Shown: positions 1 to 8,772 of the stretch, piece by piece
Layout: each line of letters starts with the position of its first letter
Numbering within the stretch: the first letter of the stretch is position 1
DNA from: Shewanella gelidii
GTDB lineage: Bacteria; Pseudomonadota; Gammaproteobacteria; Enterobacterales; Shewanellaceae
Assembly (NCBI RefSeq): GCF_014647855.1
Contig: NZ_BMPZ01000002.1
Location: 186,001 to 250,000, forward strand
Length of the DNA: 64,000 bases
Direction of reading: 5' to 3'
Position numbers and translations under genes: made by a program
The notes under the pieces: generated by a model
The model's input: only the letters and a program-made list of their open reading frames with translations
The model's database searches: none
Told to the model about the DNA's origin: nothing

Positions 1-31
1 TATTCTTTAAGTATATGCCCAGCTTCCCCTC

Positions 32-1180
32 TTAAAGCGCTTTAGTGAAGATTTGACAGATTTCTTCGTGGGTTGCTTGCTTTGGATTGGTAAATCCGCA
101 TGCATCTTTGAGCGCGTTTTCTGCCAATGTTGGAATATCCTGAGCCTTCACACCAAGTTTAGTGAGGTTCTCTGGAATACACACATCAACTGATAGTTGC
201 TTGATAGCAGCGATTGCTGCTTGTGCACCCTCATCGTCGTTCATCGCAGTGACATCGACTCCCATAGCGACGGCTACATCTTTTAAACGCGCTGCTGAGA
301 CTTGTGCATTGTACTCTTGAACATATGGCAGTAAGAGTGCGTTGCAAACGCCATGTGGCAGATCATAGAAGCCACCAAGTTGATGGGCCATCGCATGAAC
401 ATAACCTAAGCTTGCATTGTTAAACGCCATACCAGCGAGGAATTGTGCATAAGCCATTTGATCGCGAGCTTCGATACTTTGGCCATTGTCTACCGCTTCA
501 CGCAGGTTTTGTTGAATCAGCTCTATCGCCTTGATAGCACAAGCATCAGTTATTGGGTTCGCAGCAATTGAAACATAAGCTTCAATGGCATGGGTCAGTG
601 CATCCATACCTGTTGCGGCGGTGAGTCCAGCTGGTTTTTTCAGCATCAGCTCTGGATCATTTACGGACAGGATAGGGGTGGTGTTTTTGTCGACAATGGC
701 CATTTTAATATGGCGACTTTCGTCAGTAATAATACAAAAACGAGTCATTTCACTAGCCGTGCCTGCTGTGGTGTTGATTGCGACAAGTGGCATTTGTGGT
801 TTTGCCGACACGTCAACACCTTCATAGTCTTTAATGCTGCCCCCATTGGTCGCGACTAAAGCAATACCTTTCGCGCAGTCATGTGGTGAGCCACCACCAA
901 GAGAGATAACAAAATCACAATCGTTTTCTTTGAGTAACTTTAGGCCTGCTTCAACATTGCCTACCGTTGGGTTGGGTTGTACCCCATCAAAGATAGCGGT
1001 GGCTATGCCTTGTGCACTTAGTTTTTCAGCAACATCACCAACAAGCCCGATTTCAACTAAAGGTTTATCGGTGACAATTAGCCCCCGTGTAAATCCTAGT
1101 GCTTTGACATCGCCAATTGCATCATCTACCGCATTTTGACCTAAAACGTTTACAGCCGGAATAAAAAATTTAGCAGCCAT
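32..1180 (-). CDS. Iron-containing alcohol dehydrogenase
   Basis: A 382-residue group III (Fe-dependent) alcohol dehydrogenase, of the YiaY/AdhB/FucO type, which interconverts alcohols and aldehydes with NAD(P)H in the cytoplasm. The nucleotide-binding GGGSPHD loop is at residues 95-101. The four metal ligands of the family are all present: D193, H197, H262 ([10 protein letters not shown]) and H276 (LPHG). Two ATGs lie close together at 1186 and 1180; the second is preferred because AAGTAGG then has proper spacing. The substrate cannot be told from sequence. A CRP-like half-palindrome lies about 90 bp upstream. The gene appears monocistronic; its terminator, if any, is at or beyond the left edge. 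Confidence 0.95.
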   Translation of the reverse strand: MAAKFFIPAVNVLGQNAVDDAIGDVKALGFTRGLIVTDKPLVEIGLVGDVAEKLSAQGIATAIFDGVQPNPTVGNVEAGLKLLKENDCDFVISLGGGSPHDCAKGIALVATNGGSIKDYEGVDVSAKPQMPLVAINTTAGTASEMTRFCIITDESRHIKMAIVDKNTTPILSVNDPELMLKKPAGLTAATGMDALTHAIEAYVSIAANPITDACAIKAIELIQQNLREAVDNGQSIEARDQMAYAQFLAGMAFNNASLGYVHAMAHQLGGFYDLPHGVCNALLLPYVQEYNAQVSAARLKDVAVAMGVDVTAMNDDEGAQAAIAAIKQLSVDVCIPENLTKLGVKAQDIPTLAENALKDACGFTNPKQATHEEICQIFTKAL

Positions 1181-1857
1181 TATCATTACCTACTTAAGTT
1201 TAATGTTTAAATTAGAATTGAAATTTTCATAAGATTTGCCGCCAAGTTACCAACAGTGTCAGGCTTGATGTGTGATCTAGATCTTGCTTTGGGTTTGATT
1301 AACCTGTTGTGATATCAAAGTTTGAGCTTGCGCACTCTTATTGTGAACTTTTATTGCAGTATTTTGGTTTTTTTATTACTTATATGTTACCAATAATGAG
1401 GTATAAGGTTCATCGTTCATCTATGTTTGGTGCTGCATGATTATTGGGGGTTAAAATCGATTTTTCTTTATTTTTACTCTTAAAAACAGTCGCTTGGTGA
1501 GTTTTTATCTTTGGTTTTCTTGCTAGTGTTAGATCGGTGTTTTTCAATCCACCAAATCAAATTTATACTACTAAAGTCTAGTTTTATTACGGAATTTGTC
1601 AGGTTTTAAGTGGTAATTTCTCCATTGTACTGTCATCAGGGGGAGGAATAAGGTGCGTTGAGATGTTGCAAGGATACAGAGACCGGAGCATTCAACGCTA
1701 ACGCTCACTGTTCAAGTCAGGATTACTCTCAAGAGCAATATCATTTTGCAGCATACACATCGGTCTATTCGTTTGATCTTATTACGCAAATTCTTTGCTA
1801 CACTCAATGGAGTTAGCGCATTTCTTTCTCGTTCTTCTACAAGGTGTAAATAACCCT
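1181..1857. other. Long divergent intergenic region
   Basis: This AT-rich stretch separates the divergent alcohol dehydrogenase and PAS-GGDEF-EAL genes. Apart from the CRP-like site at 1271-1286 I see no convincing gene, RNA or repeat. Upstream start candidates for the downstream gene (TTG 1795, ATG 1807) fall inside it but lack a ribosome-binding site. Confidence 0.6.
1271..1286. promoter_or_regulatory. CRP-like site upstream of the alcohol dehydrogenase
   Basis: TGTGATCTAGATCTTG matches the CRP consensus (TGTGA-N6-TCACA, ideal core TGTGATCTAGATCACA) perfectly in the left half and core, 13 of 16 bases overall. It sits about 90 bp before the alcohol dehydrogenase start, a workable activator position. 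Binding is inferred. Confidence 0.45.
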
Positions 1858-4800
1858 ATGACACAGGGAATCGTTTTTCCTTTGGTGCAAAATATCGCTC
1901 TGGTTTTCACCATTTTTTACTTGCACGATTTGACTCGTGCAACCATGACATGGGGATCTCAGCGATTACTCATGGGGTTGGTGATCGGTGTGGGAAGCGG
2001 GTTTATTTCACTCATACCTGTGCAGTTACAAGCTGATTTGATCATTGATTTGAATCCAATTGTATTGAGTTTAGTGGGTTTGTTTTTCTCAGGAGCCACA
2101 GCAATATTATCACTGGCTACTTTGGCAATATTCAATTATTGGACGGCTGATCCATTTACAATTTCGCTCATTGTTCCTTATGCCATTGCACTTGCTGTTG
2201 GCATGTTTTGGCGCTTGCAGCGTAAACGTATTTTGGCCGATTTTAATTGGTTTGAAATGTTGTTAATGAGCCTGATTGTTCAAGTTCTATATTTGTTGAG
2301 TCTATATGGCTTGGCTTGGGGCAGGGTACAATTGACTGTCACGCTGAGTATGTTGGTTATGCCATTCCTGATGCTCTTTAGTACCCTTTTAGCGTTGTCA
2401 CTGAGTCGGAATAATGAAAAAGAGCGAGATATTCAAGCCAAATTGCAAGAAGACATTTTATTTCGGGACCAATTTGATAAGGGCAATATTGGCATTGCGA
2501 TTTCATCCGTGGACAAACGTTGGATCCGTGTCAATCCATACGTGTGCAAAATGCTGTGTTTTACTGAAGCAGAGCTATTAAATCGAGATTGGACAACCTT
2601 AACTCACCCTGATGATTCGCAAATAGATGCAAAGCAATACCAATCTTTAATCGATGGTGATATTGAGCAGTATGAACTCGATAAACGCTATCTCACCAAG
2701 AACGGCGATATCGTTCCTGTGCATTTGACTGTGACTTGTCGGCGAGTTGCTGGTAAAGCCGATTTAGTCATTGCTACGTTAATGGATATGACCTCGTTGC
2801 AGCAGGCTGAAAAGCTAAGGCTAGATAAGCAAGAACAACTTGAACTTGTTCTGAACAGTAGCGAACTCGGGCTGTGGGATTGGGATATTGCGGCACACCG
2901 AATTGAACGCAATGCAAAATGTACAGAAATGCTTGGCTGTGACTCCGATAGTTTGGAGCGTAACGATAGATTGTGGTTTGAACAAATTGAACAGCAAGAT
3001 AAGCCTGCAGTTATTCGGGCATTGCGAGCGCATTTGAAAGGGGACACTGACCATTACCATGCAGAATATCGGCTGCAAACGTTCAATGGCGGTATTCGCT
3101 GGATCCATGACTCTGGCAAGGTTGTGAGTTTTGATAAAGATGGCCGCCCAACTAGGATGTGTGGTGTTCATGGTGATATTACTGAAACAAAACGAGCTCA
3201 AGAATCCATGCGACTGGCGGCTTCTGTATATAACAATAGCAGTGAGGCGATGAGTGTCATGGATGATACTGGGCGAGTGATCACCGTGAACCAGGCCTTT
3301 TGCGAAATCACAGGTTTTTGCAATGACAACATTATCGGTCAGCATATCTCTGCACTGAAAAGTGGCCGCAATGGCCGAGGTTTTTATAAGCGAATGGCTG
3401 TCTTGCTGAGGCAATGCCAACGCTGGCAAGGCGAAATTTGGATCCGCAATCGCAATGGTGAAGAGCAGGTGGTTTGGTTAACGATCAACTCAATTCCTTC
3501 CGAGGAGCGAGAGAACAATCGCTGGGTTGCACTATTTTCGGATATTACCGACAAAAAGAATAGTGAACAGCTTATCTGGCAACAGGCAAATTATGATGCG
3601 CTCACAGGATTACCGAATCGCCGCATGTTACTCGACTCATTGAACTCTGAAATAAAGCGCACAGACCGTGCAGCGAACCATTTTGCTTTACTATTTTTAG
3701 ATTTGGATGGCTTTAAGGAAGTGAATGACACCTTAGGTCATGATATTGGTGATCTGTTGTTAGTTGAGGCTGCTGAGCGCCTGAAGTTGTGTGTGCGAGA
3801 AACGGATATAGTGGCTCGGTTAGGAGGAGATGAATTTACCGTGGTGCTTACTGGGATCTCAAATGCCAAGTCGGTTGATCGTGTCGCCAATAAAATACTA
3901 AAAACCCTTGCTGACCCGTATATGTTGGTGGATGAAACGACCTATGTTAGTGCCAGTATTGGAATCACCTTGTACCCGGATGACGCTCACACCACAGAAA
4001 GCTTGTTGAAAAACGCTGATCAAGCAATGTATGCCGCAAAGGATATGGGGCGTAATCGTTTTAACTACTTTACCCCGTCAATGCAAGAGTCGGCAAAGTA
4101 TCGTATGCGTTTGATTCAGGATTTGCGCCAAGCCGTCGCTGCGCAAGAGTTTGAAGTCTACTACCAGCCCATTGTTGATCTCACAAATCTTGCCGTGTAC
4201 AAGGCGGAAGCGCTGATCCGTTGGCATCACCCTGAGCGTGGTACGGTTTCTCCTGCGGAGTTTATCCCTGTGGCAGAAGATACCGGCTTGATTATTGAAA
4301 TTGGGAATTGGGTGTTTGAACAATCGGCAAAACAAGCGGCGGCTTGGTTAGAGCAGCATGGCCAAGGCATTCAAATTAGCATCAATAAATCACCTATTCA
4401 GTTTCGAGATGAAGGTGCAGATTTTAGTGAGTGGATGAAGGTCTTATCTGATCTCAAGTTAACTGGAAACGGGGTTTGTATTGAAATCACAGAGGGCTTA
4501 TTGCTTGATGCAAGCATGGGGGTTTCTGAAAAATTGTTGAGTTACCGTGATGCAGGAATTCAAGTGTCGCTTGATGACTTTGGAACAGGTTACTCATCTC
4601 TGGCTTACTTAAAAAAGTTTGATATTGATTATTTGAAAATTGATCAGTCTTTTACTCGCAATCTGACCTCTGATGATAATGACGTTACTTTGTGTGAAGC
4701 CATTATTGTGATGGCGCATAAACTCGGAATGAAAGTTATTGCTGAAGGCGTTGAAACCCAAGAGCAATGCGATATATTGCGCCAAGCAGGCTGTGACTAT

Positions 4801-4890
4801 GGGCAGGGCTATTTGTTCTCACGTCCTCTACCTGAGCAAGATTTTGAACAAAAGTACTTAGTTCAAGATTCAGTGTTGCAAGCGAAGTGA
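1858..4890 (+). CDS. Membrane PAS-GGDEF-EAL c-di-GMP signalling protein
   Basis: About 1010 residues. The first roughly 180 residues form five to six hydrophobic segments resembling the 5TMR-LYT sensor (LytS-YhcK type), including a loop reading LIIDLNPIVLSLVGLFFSG. Three PAS/PAC modules follow, then GGDEF, then EAL. The cyclase motif GGDEF is intact (656-660), with an RETD inhibitory site five residues upstream (647-650). The phosphodiesterase signature EAL (784-786) and the DDFGTGYSSL loop are also intact, so both c-di-GMP synthesis and breakdown are possible. The ATG at 1858 is preferred because AAGGTG precedes it and the first membrane segment starts soon after; TTG 1795 and ATG 1807 would add up to 21 residues. 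It stands alone. The signal sensed is unknown. Confidence 0.9.
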   Translation: MTQGIVFPLVQNIALVFTIFYLHDLTRATMTWGSQRLLMGLVIGVGSGFISLIPVQLQADLIIDLNPIVLSLVGLFFSGATAILSLATLAIFNYWTADPFTISLIVPYAIALAVGMFWRLQRKRILADFNWFEMLLMSLIVQVLYLLSLYGLAWGRVQLTVTLSMLVMPFLMLFSTLLALSLSRNNEKERDIQAKLQEDILFRDQFDKGNIGIAISSVDKRWIRVNPYVCKMLCFTEAELLNRDWTTLTHPDDSQIDAKQYQSLIDGDIEQYELDKRYLTKNGDIVPVHLTVTCRRVAGKADLVIATLMDMTSLQQAEKLRLDKQEQLELVLNSSELGLWDWDIAAHRIERNAKCTEMLGCDSDSLERNDRLWFEQIEQQDKPAVIRALRAHLKGDTDHYHAEYRLQTFNGGIRWIHDSGKVVSFDKDGRPTRMCGVHGDITETKRAQESMRLAASVYNNSSEAMSVMDDTGRVITVNQAFCEITGFCNDNIIGQHISALKSGRNGRGFYKRMAVLLRQCQRWQGEIWIRNRNGEEQVVWLTINSIPSEERENNRWVALFSDITDKKNSEQLIWQQANYDALTGLPNRRMLLDSLNSEIKRTDRAANHFALLFLDLDGFKEVNDTLGHDIGDLLLVEAAERLKLCVRETDIVARLGGDEFTVVLTGISNAKSVDRVANKILKTLADPYMLVDETTYVSASIGITLYPDDAHTTESLLKNADQAMYAAKDMGRNRFNYFTPSMQESAKYRMRLIQDLRQAVAAQEFEVYYQPIVDLTNLAVYKAEALIRWHHPERGTVSPAEFIPVAEDTGLIIEIGNWVFEQSAKQAAAWLEQHGQGIQISINKSPIQFRDEGADFSEWMKVLSDLKLTGNGVCIEITEGLLLDASMGVSEKLLSYRDAGIQVSLDDFGTGYSSLAYLKKFDIDYLKIDQSFTRNLTSDDNDVTLCEAIIVMAHKLGMKVIAEGVETQEQCDILRQAGCDYGQGYLFSRPLPEQDFEQKYLVQDSVLQAK

Positions 4891-5015
4891 TAGAGCCAGC
4901 AGCAGAAGAATTTGATAAAAAGTATCAATAATGGTTTGGATCGCTGTTGAGTTGATTTGATGTTTGCTAGACTCCGCCGTCCTGCCCATTTATCTATCGC
5001 CTTTTAGGATGAATC

Positions 5016-6335
5016 ATGAAGTTTGAAACATTAGATCTTGCGCTGCCATTGCAGCAAGCCGTTGCGGCATGTGGCTATACACAGCTGACAAAAGTTCAGC
5101 AAGCTGTAATCCCCCATGCGCTTGCAAATAAAGATTTAATGGCTTGTGCTGAAACTGGCACAGGTAAAACCGCAGCATTTTCACTTCCCATCCTGCAACG
5201 CTTATTTGAGCAAAACTATTCGGCAGAGCAAGGCTCAGTATTGAGAGCTTTGGTGATGACACCCACGCGAGAACTTGCGATTCAAGTGGCAGAAAATATT
5301 GGTCGTTATAGTGAATTTTTACCGGTTAAAACCGTAGCTGTGTATGGTGGGGCAAATATAAACCCACAACGTAAAGCGGTACAACAAGGGGTTGATATCT
5401 TAGTCGCGACGCCTGGGCGTCTGTTTGACTTGATTGGACAGCATGGTTTAAACCTAGAGACGGTGACTCATCTGGTCATCGATGAAGCTGATCGTATGCT
5501 CGACTTAGGCTTTGTGAAAGATATTGAGCGAGTTAAATCTTTGGTGGCTACACAGCACCAAACTCAGCTTTATTCGGCAACATATCACGATAACGTTCGC
5601 AAATTAGCGAATAAGATGCTGTTGGCTCCTGAGTGGATTAATGTCACAACGCAAACAACAGCTGAGAAAATTTCCCAGTCAGTGTACTTGGTTGATCAGC
5701 GCCGCAAAGCTGAAATGCTATCTGAGCTTGTGGGTCGTCATAATTGGCAGCAGGTGTTGGTATTTGTCAGTACCAAAGAGAGTGCTGAATTTTTGTTAAA
5801 AGAGCTTAAGCTGGACGGCATTAAAGCGGCTGTATTCCACGGTGACAAAACCCAAGGTGCACGAAATAAAGCGTTAGAGGACTTTAAAAGCGGGGCTATA
5901 CGAGTCATGGTTGCCACCGATGTGGCTGCCCGTGGATTGGATATTCAAGCTTTGCCATTGGTCATTAATTTCGAATTGCCCGATGCGGCCGAAGACTATG
6001 TGCATCGCATTGGCCGAACTGGCAGGGCTGGTCTCGCTGGGCAGGCTATCTCCTTTGTTAGTCCCAGTGATGTAGTTCAGTTAAGTGAAATTGAAGGATT
6101 AATTGAGAAAAAACTCCCTCAGAAGGTGGTTGCGGGCTATGAAGCCGGTGCTCCGCTGCCAGCAAGATATCGTGCTCAACCTGAACCGTTAAAGCCAAAG
6201 AAAAAGGTTGCGAGGGACGGTAAACTTCGCTCTTCAAAAAATAAGCGCAGCAGTGCTAGTCAATCTAAGCCCCATGGCCGTGATTCTGCTGCTCAAAAGC
6301 CAAAACGCAATAGCCCGAAGTGGGCTAAAAAATAA
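5016..6335 (+). CDS. rhlE: DEAD-box ATP-dependent RNA helicase, RhlE-like
   Basis: A 439-residue DEAD-box helicase that unwinds short RNA duplexes using ATP, as in ribosome assembly or RNA decay. Motifs in order: a Q-motif region with KVQQ near 26-29, Walker A ETGTGKT (46-52), PTRELA, GG, TPGR, DEAD (followed by RMLDLGF), SAT, and the C-terminal-lobe VATDVAARGLD and HRIGRTGRAG. The last 65 residues are rich in Lys, Arg and Ser, a typical unstructured RNA-binding tail. AGGAT lies just before the ATG. Paralogues (RhlE, SrmB, DbpA) are hard to separate by eye; the lack of a structured C-terminal domain and the basic tail favour RhlE. It appears to be a single-gene unit. Confidence 0.9.
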   Translation: MKFETLDLALPLQQAVAACGYTQLTKVQQAVIPHALANKDLMACAETGTGKTAAFSLPILQRLFEQNYSAEQGSVLRALVMTPTRELAIQVAENIGRYSEFLPVKTVAVYGGANINPQRKAVQQGVDILVATPGRLFDLIGQHGLNLETVTHLVIDEADRMLDLGFVKDIERVKSLVATQHQTQLYSATYHDNVRKLANKMLLAPEWINVTTQTTAEKISQSVYLVDQRRKAEMLSELVGRHNWQQVLVFVSTKESAEFLLKELKLDGIKAAVFHGDKTQGARNKALEDFKSGAIRVMVATDVAARGLDIQALPLVINFELPDAAEDYVHRIGRTGRAGLAGQAISFVSPSDVVQLSEIEGLIEKKLPQKVVAGYEAGAPLPARYRAQPEPLKPKKKVARDGKLRSSKNKRSSASQSKPHGRDSAAQKPKRNSPKWAKK

Positions 6336-6431
6336 TTAGAGGTTATACGCAAAAATACCATTTAGAATTATCTATTTTTCTTTTTCTTTGCTGTACTTAG
6401 AGATAAGAAAAGTCCTAAATGGGAGTGTTAT

Positions 6432-6878
6432 ATGCATACTTACCCTTGGCAAGATAAATACAATGTTGATTTAGCTGCTATCGATCTAGAGCATAAAAAC
6501 CTGTTGGCCTGTGTCAATAAACTGATCACCGCGCAACATATGGGTAAGTCAGCCATTTTAAAACTGGCTGACGAAGTGGTTTTATATGCTGAATTTCACT
6601 TTTTGAGTGAAGAAAACCTCATGTACTTGACGCATTACCCTGACCTCGCCAGCCATAGTGAGTTACACCGCCAGCTGATTAAGCAGCTACATAACAAGCG
6701 TAGCCAATTGGATGATGCGATAGAAAACCTACAGGATTTTGTGAGCTTTTTAGTACACTGGTTTGTGGAACATACGCAAACTGTGGATCGAAAGTTGAGC
6801 GCATATATTCGGAATTACCAACCGGCAAAAAACTCTCCTGAATACGCAGTTAAAAAGTTGCTTGAGTCAGAATCATAG
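6432..6878 (+). CDS. Bacteriohemerythrin
   Basis: A 148-residue single-domain hemerythrin, a four-helix bundle that holds a di-iron centre and reversibly binds oxygen. All seven family ligands can be assigned: H21 (IDLEH), H56 and E60 (HFLSEE), H75 and H79 (HSELH), H114 and D119 (HTQTVD). The N-terminal YPWQDKYNV is the usual hemerythrin opening. No other domain is attached, so an oxygen storage, delivery or sensing role is possible. A second, sensor-type hemerythrin is fused to GGDEF at 53803. There is a GGAG four bases before the start but spacing is long-form (GGGAGTGTTAT). Confidence 0.92.
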   Translation: MHTYPWQDKYNVDLAAIDLEHKNLLACVNKLITAQHMGKSAILKLADEVVLYAEFHFLSEENLMYLTHYPDLASHSELHRQLIKQLHNKRSQLDDAIENLQDFVSFLVHWFVEHTQTVDRKLSAYIRNYQPAKNSPEYAVKKLLESES

Positions 6879-7012
6879 TCAGAGAGCCCTTCAACTGAAT
6901 TTCTGTTAGGGACATCAATCTCTATTCGATAAGCGCATCGGTTATCAGGCTGGTGGGCTTGTTACGGTTTATTTTTCTGTGTGTTTTTTCGTAATTTTTA
7001 AAAGGAATTTGA

Positions 7013-8116
7013 ATGTTTAACCTTCGTATCACATGGGTTGCACCCATCATTATTGGTGCAAGTTCATTTATATGTGCGGCAGATAGCCAGAACCAACAAG
7101 CATTTGATACATCTTATCAAGCCTATTTGACTGCAATAAAGAAACAAGATCCCGCATTAATGGTTTCTTCTGCTGCTACAGCCTATGAGCTTGGTGCGGC
7201 TATTTATGGTTCGAAAAGCGAGAATGCTGCGAATTTAGCGATGAATTGGGCAAATGCATTACTTGAACAGCCCCAAATCTCAGAAGCGGATAATACTCTA
7301 GCTTATGAGTTGTTTAGCCAAGTCGTTAAAAATCGCGAGGTAAGACTCGGTGACGACGCCGTTGAGTTGGTTGACCCTTTGCTGGGCGGGGCTGAAAGCA
7401 CTCGCGATGATAAAGAAGCAAAATCCATGTTCTATCGAGCAATTGATATTCTGGAGGCCGCTCCTGAACAAAAGTTGTTACTGGCCGATGTGAAAATGGC
7501 AGCCTTTCATCGGCTGAAACAAACGCCTCAATATGATAAGTCCGTTAGTGATGGCGTGCTTGCTGCGTTAAAAGTATATCAGCAGCAGCTCCCTGAAAAT
7601 TCAAAAATACGATTAGAAGCGACTTTTAATGCAGGCTTAATTCAATTTGCAAATGCTCAGGAAAGTGAAGCTATTGCTCTATTTGAAACCGTTGTAGAGC
7701 AATTCGATACGCTTACATATGATCATCCGTATGAATTAGCTGCACACGCCAAATTGGTGGCGTTGTATTCTAAAGAAGGTGAAGTCGAAAAATCCACTCA
7801 GCATTGCGTCGCAATTGGTCGGATGAAACCTTGGGCTAATACCCAAGAGCAGATCCCTTTGTATCGAAAGCCGCCTGTTTGGCCAAAGCAGTATATTAAG
7901 AAACATAAGGAAGGTTCTGTAGAGCTTTCATTTACTATTGATGAGCAAGGCTTTGTGACTAACCCTGAGATATTGTCTGTCAAAGGGGGGCGTAAGTTTG
8001 GCAATGCCAGTATCAAGGCGCTAAGTGAGTGGCGCTATGCGCCAAAATTTGAAAATGGAAAACCTGTGAAAACAAAGTCAAAAGTAAGACTGGATTATTC
8101 TTTTGCGACAAAGTAG
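7013..8116 (+). CDS. Secreted protein with TPR-like middle and TonB C-terminal domain
   Basis: 367 residues. The N-terminus (MFNLRITWVAPIIIGASSFICA) is a likely cleaved signal peptide. The middle is helical and Ala/Leu/Glu-rich, like degenerate tetratricopeptide repeats. The final 80 residues carry a TonB C-terminal domain: PPVWPKQY, GSVELSFTIDEQGFVTNPEI, and an ALSEWRYAPKFENGKPV stretch. Classical TonB is tethered in the inner membrane and has a proline-rich spacer; this protein has neither, and no exbB/exbD lies nearby. It therefore more likely uses the domain for periplasmic or peptidoglycan protein contacts than for energy transduction. AAAGGAATTTGA precedes the ATG. Exact function unknown. 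Confidence 0.8.
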   Translation: MFNLRITWVAPIIIGASSFICAADSQNQQAFDTSYQAYLTAIKKQDPALMVSSAATAYELGAAIYGSKSENAANLAMNWANALLEQPQISEADNTLAYELFSQVVKNREVRLGDDAVELVDPLLGGAESTRDDKEAKSMFYRAIDILEAAPEQKLLLADVKMAAFHRLKQTPQYDKSVSDGVLAALKVYQQQLPENSKIRLEATFNAGLIQFANAQESEAIALFETVVEQFDTLTYDHPYELAAHAKLVALYSKEGEVEKSTQHCVAIGRMKPWANTQEQIPLYRKPPVWPKQYIKKHKEGSVELSFTIDEQGFVTNPEILSVKGGRKFGNASIKALSEWRYAPKFENGKPVKTKSKVRLDYSFATK

Positions 8117-8147
8117 CGGGTATTTAATAAACTAAATATTAGCTTGA

Positions 8148-8180
8148 TAAAAAAGGCCGGGTGTCGATGCCGCGGCCTTT
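8148..8180 (-). terminator. Terminator of the lutABC operon
   Basis: AAAGGCCG (8152-8159) pairs with CGGCCTTT (8173-8180) around a 13-base loop. Read on the minus strand it ends in a run of six Ts directly after lutC; on the plus strand the T run is weak. Confidence 0.7.
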
Positions 8181-8201
8181 GCTGTGTTCTCTAATAGCGA
8201 G

Positions 8202-8771
8202 TTAGAGTAGGTAAACGTTTAAGCTGCATGCACCGTGTGCACCCACAACTAACGCTTGTTCGATATCCGCGGTTTTTGATGGCCCCGCGATGTAGACGCC
8301 AAGGTTGCCGCTTTCTAATGAGACTTTGTCAGAGACTTCGTGCATATTTGGCACAATCTTGCTTTCTTCAATTGTCAAAATTAGATTTTCACAAATAAAT
8401 GGTGTGATACGGTGACCCAGTTTATCGCAACAGACCCAAATTGCGCCGTTTTCTGCAACGCCCCAATCTCCAGGGATGATGGCGAAGTCAATGTCGCGCA
8501 ATTCGTGTGGCGTTGCTGGGATTTCACGATTAGACTCAATGCCATCGATAAACGAAATAATCTGTTTACCTTCTTTCATTAAATCATCAACGAAGCTCTG
8601 TAATGCTTCTAGACCACCTTCTCTGCGAAGAATACCGGCACAAGCCTTGAGGTTCGTTTCAAATTGGCCGACCAAATCTTCGGTTCTTGGCACAATGTTG
8701 ATCTCAGGCATTGGAACAGGCTCCACCGCCACTTTTTTCAATGAATTCAGAATATGCTGTTTACTAGACAT
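8202..8771 (-). CDS. lutC: L-lactate oxidation subunit LutC/LldG
   Basis: A 189-residue LUD-domain protein, the smallest subunit of the LutABC (LldEFG/YkgEFG) iron-sulfur L-lactate dehydrogenase complex that turns L-lactate into pyruvate in the cytoplasm. Recognisable parts are IIPGDWGVAENGAIWV and the C-terminal NLGVYIAGPSKTADIEQALVVGAHG. Start chosen at ATG 8771 because AGGAG lies eight bases upstream; a longer frame would overlap lutB. The lutB stop codon ends one base before... the lutC ATG lies only two bases past the end of lutB, so the two are translated as an operon. No cofactor motif is visible in this subunit, as usual for the family. Order and family match the Shewanella lactate locus. 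Confidence 0.93.
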   Translation of the reverse strand: MSSKQHILNSLKKVAVEPVPMPEINIVPRTEDLVGQFETNLKACAGILRREGGLEALQSFVDDLMKEGKQIISFIDGIESNREIPATPHELRDIDFAIIPGDWGVAENGAIWVCCDKLGHRITPFICENLILTIEESKIVPNMHEVSDKVSLESGNLGVYIAGPSKTADIEQALVVGAHGACSLNVYLL

Positions 8772-8772
8772 C

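Noticed and set aside
585..1139. Long plus-strand frames opposite the alcohol dehydrogenase
   Set aside because: They are antisense to a well-supported gene with an intact set of catalytic residues and have no family features.
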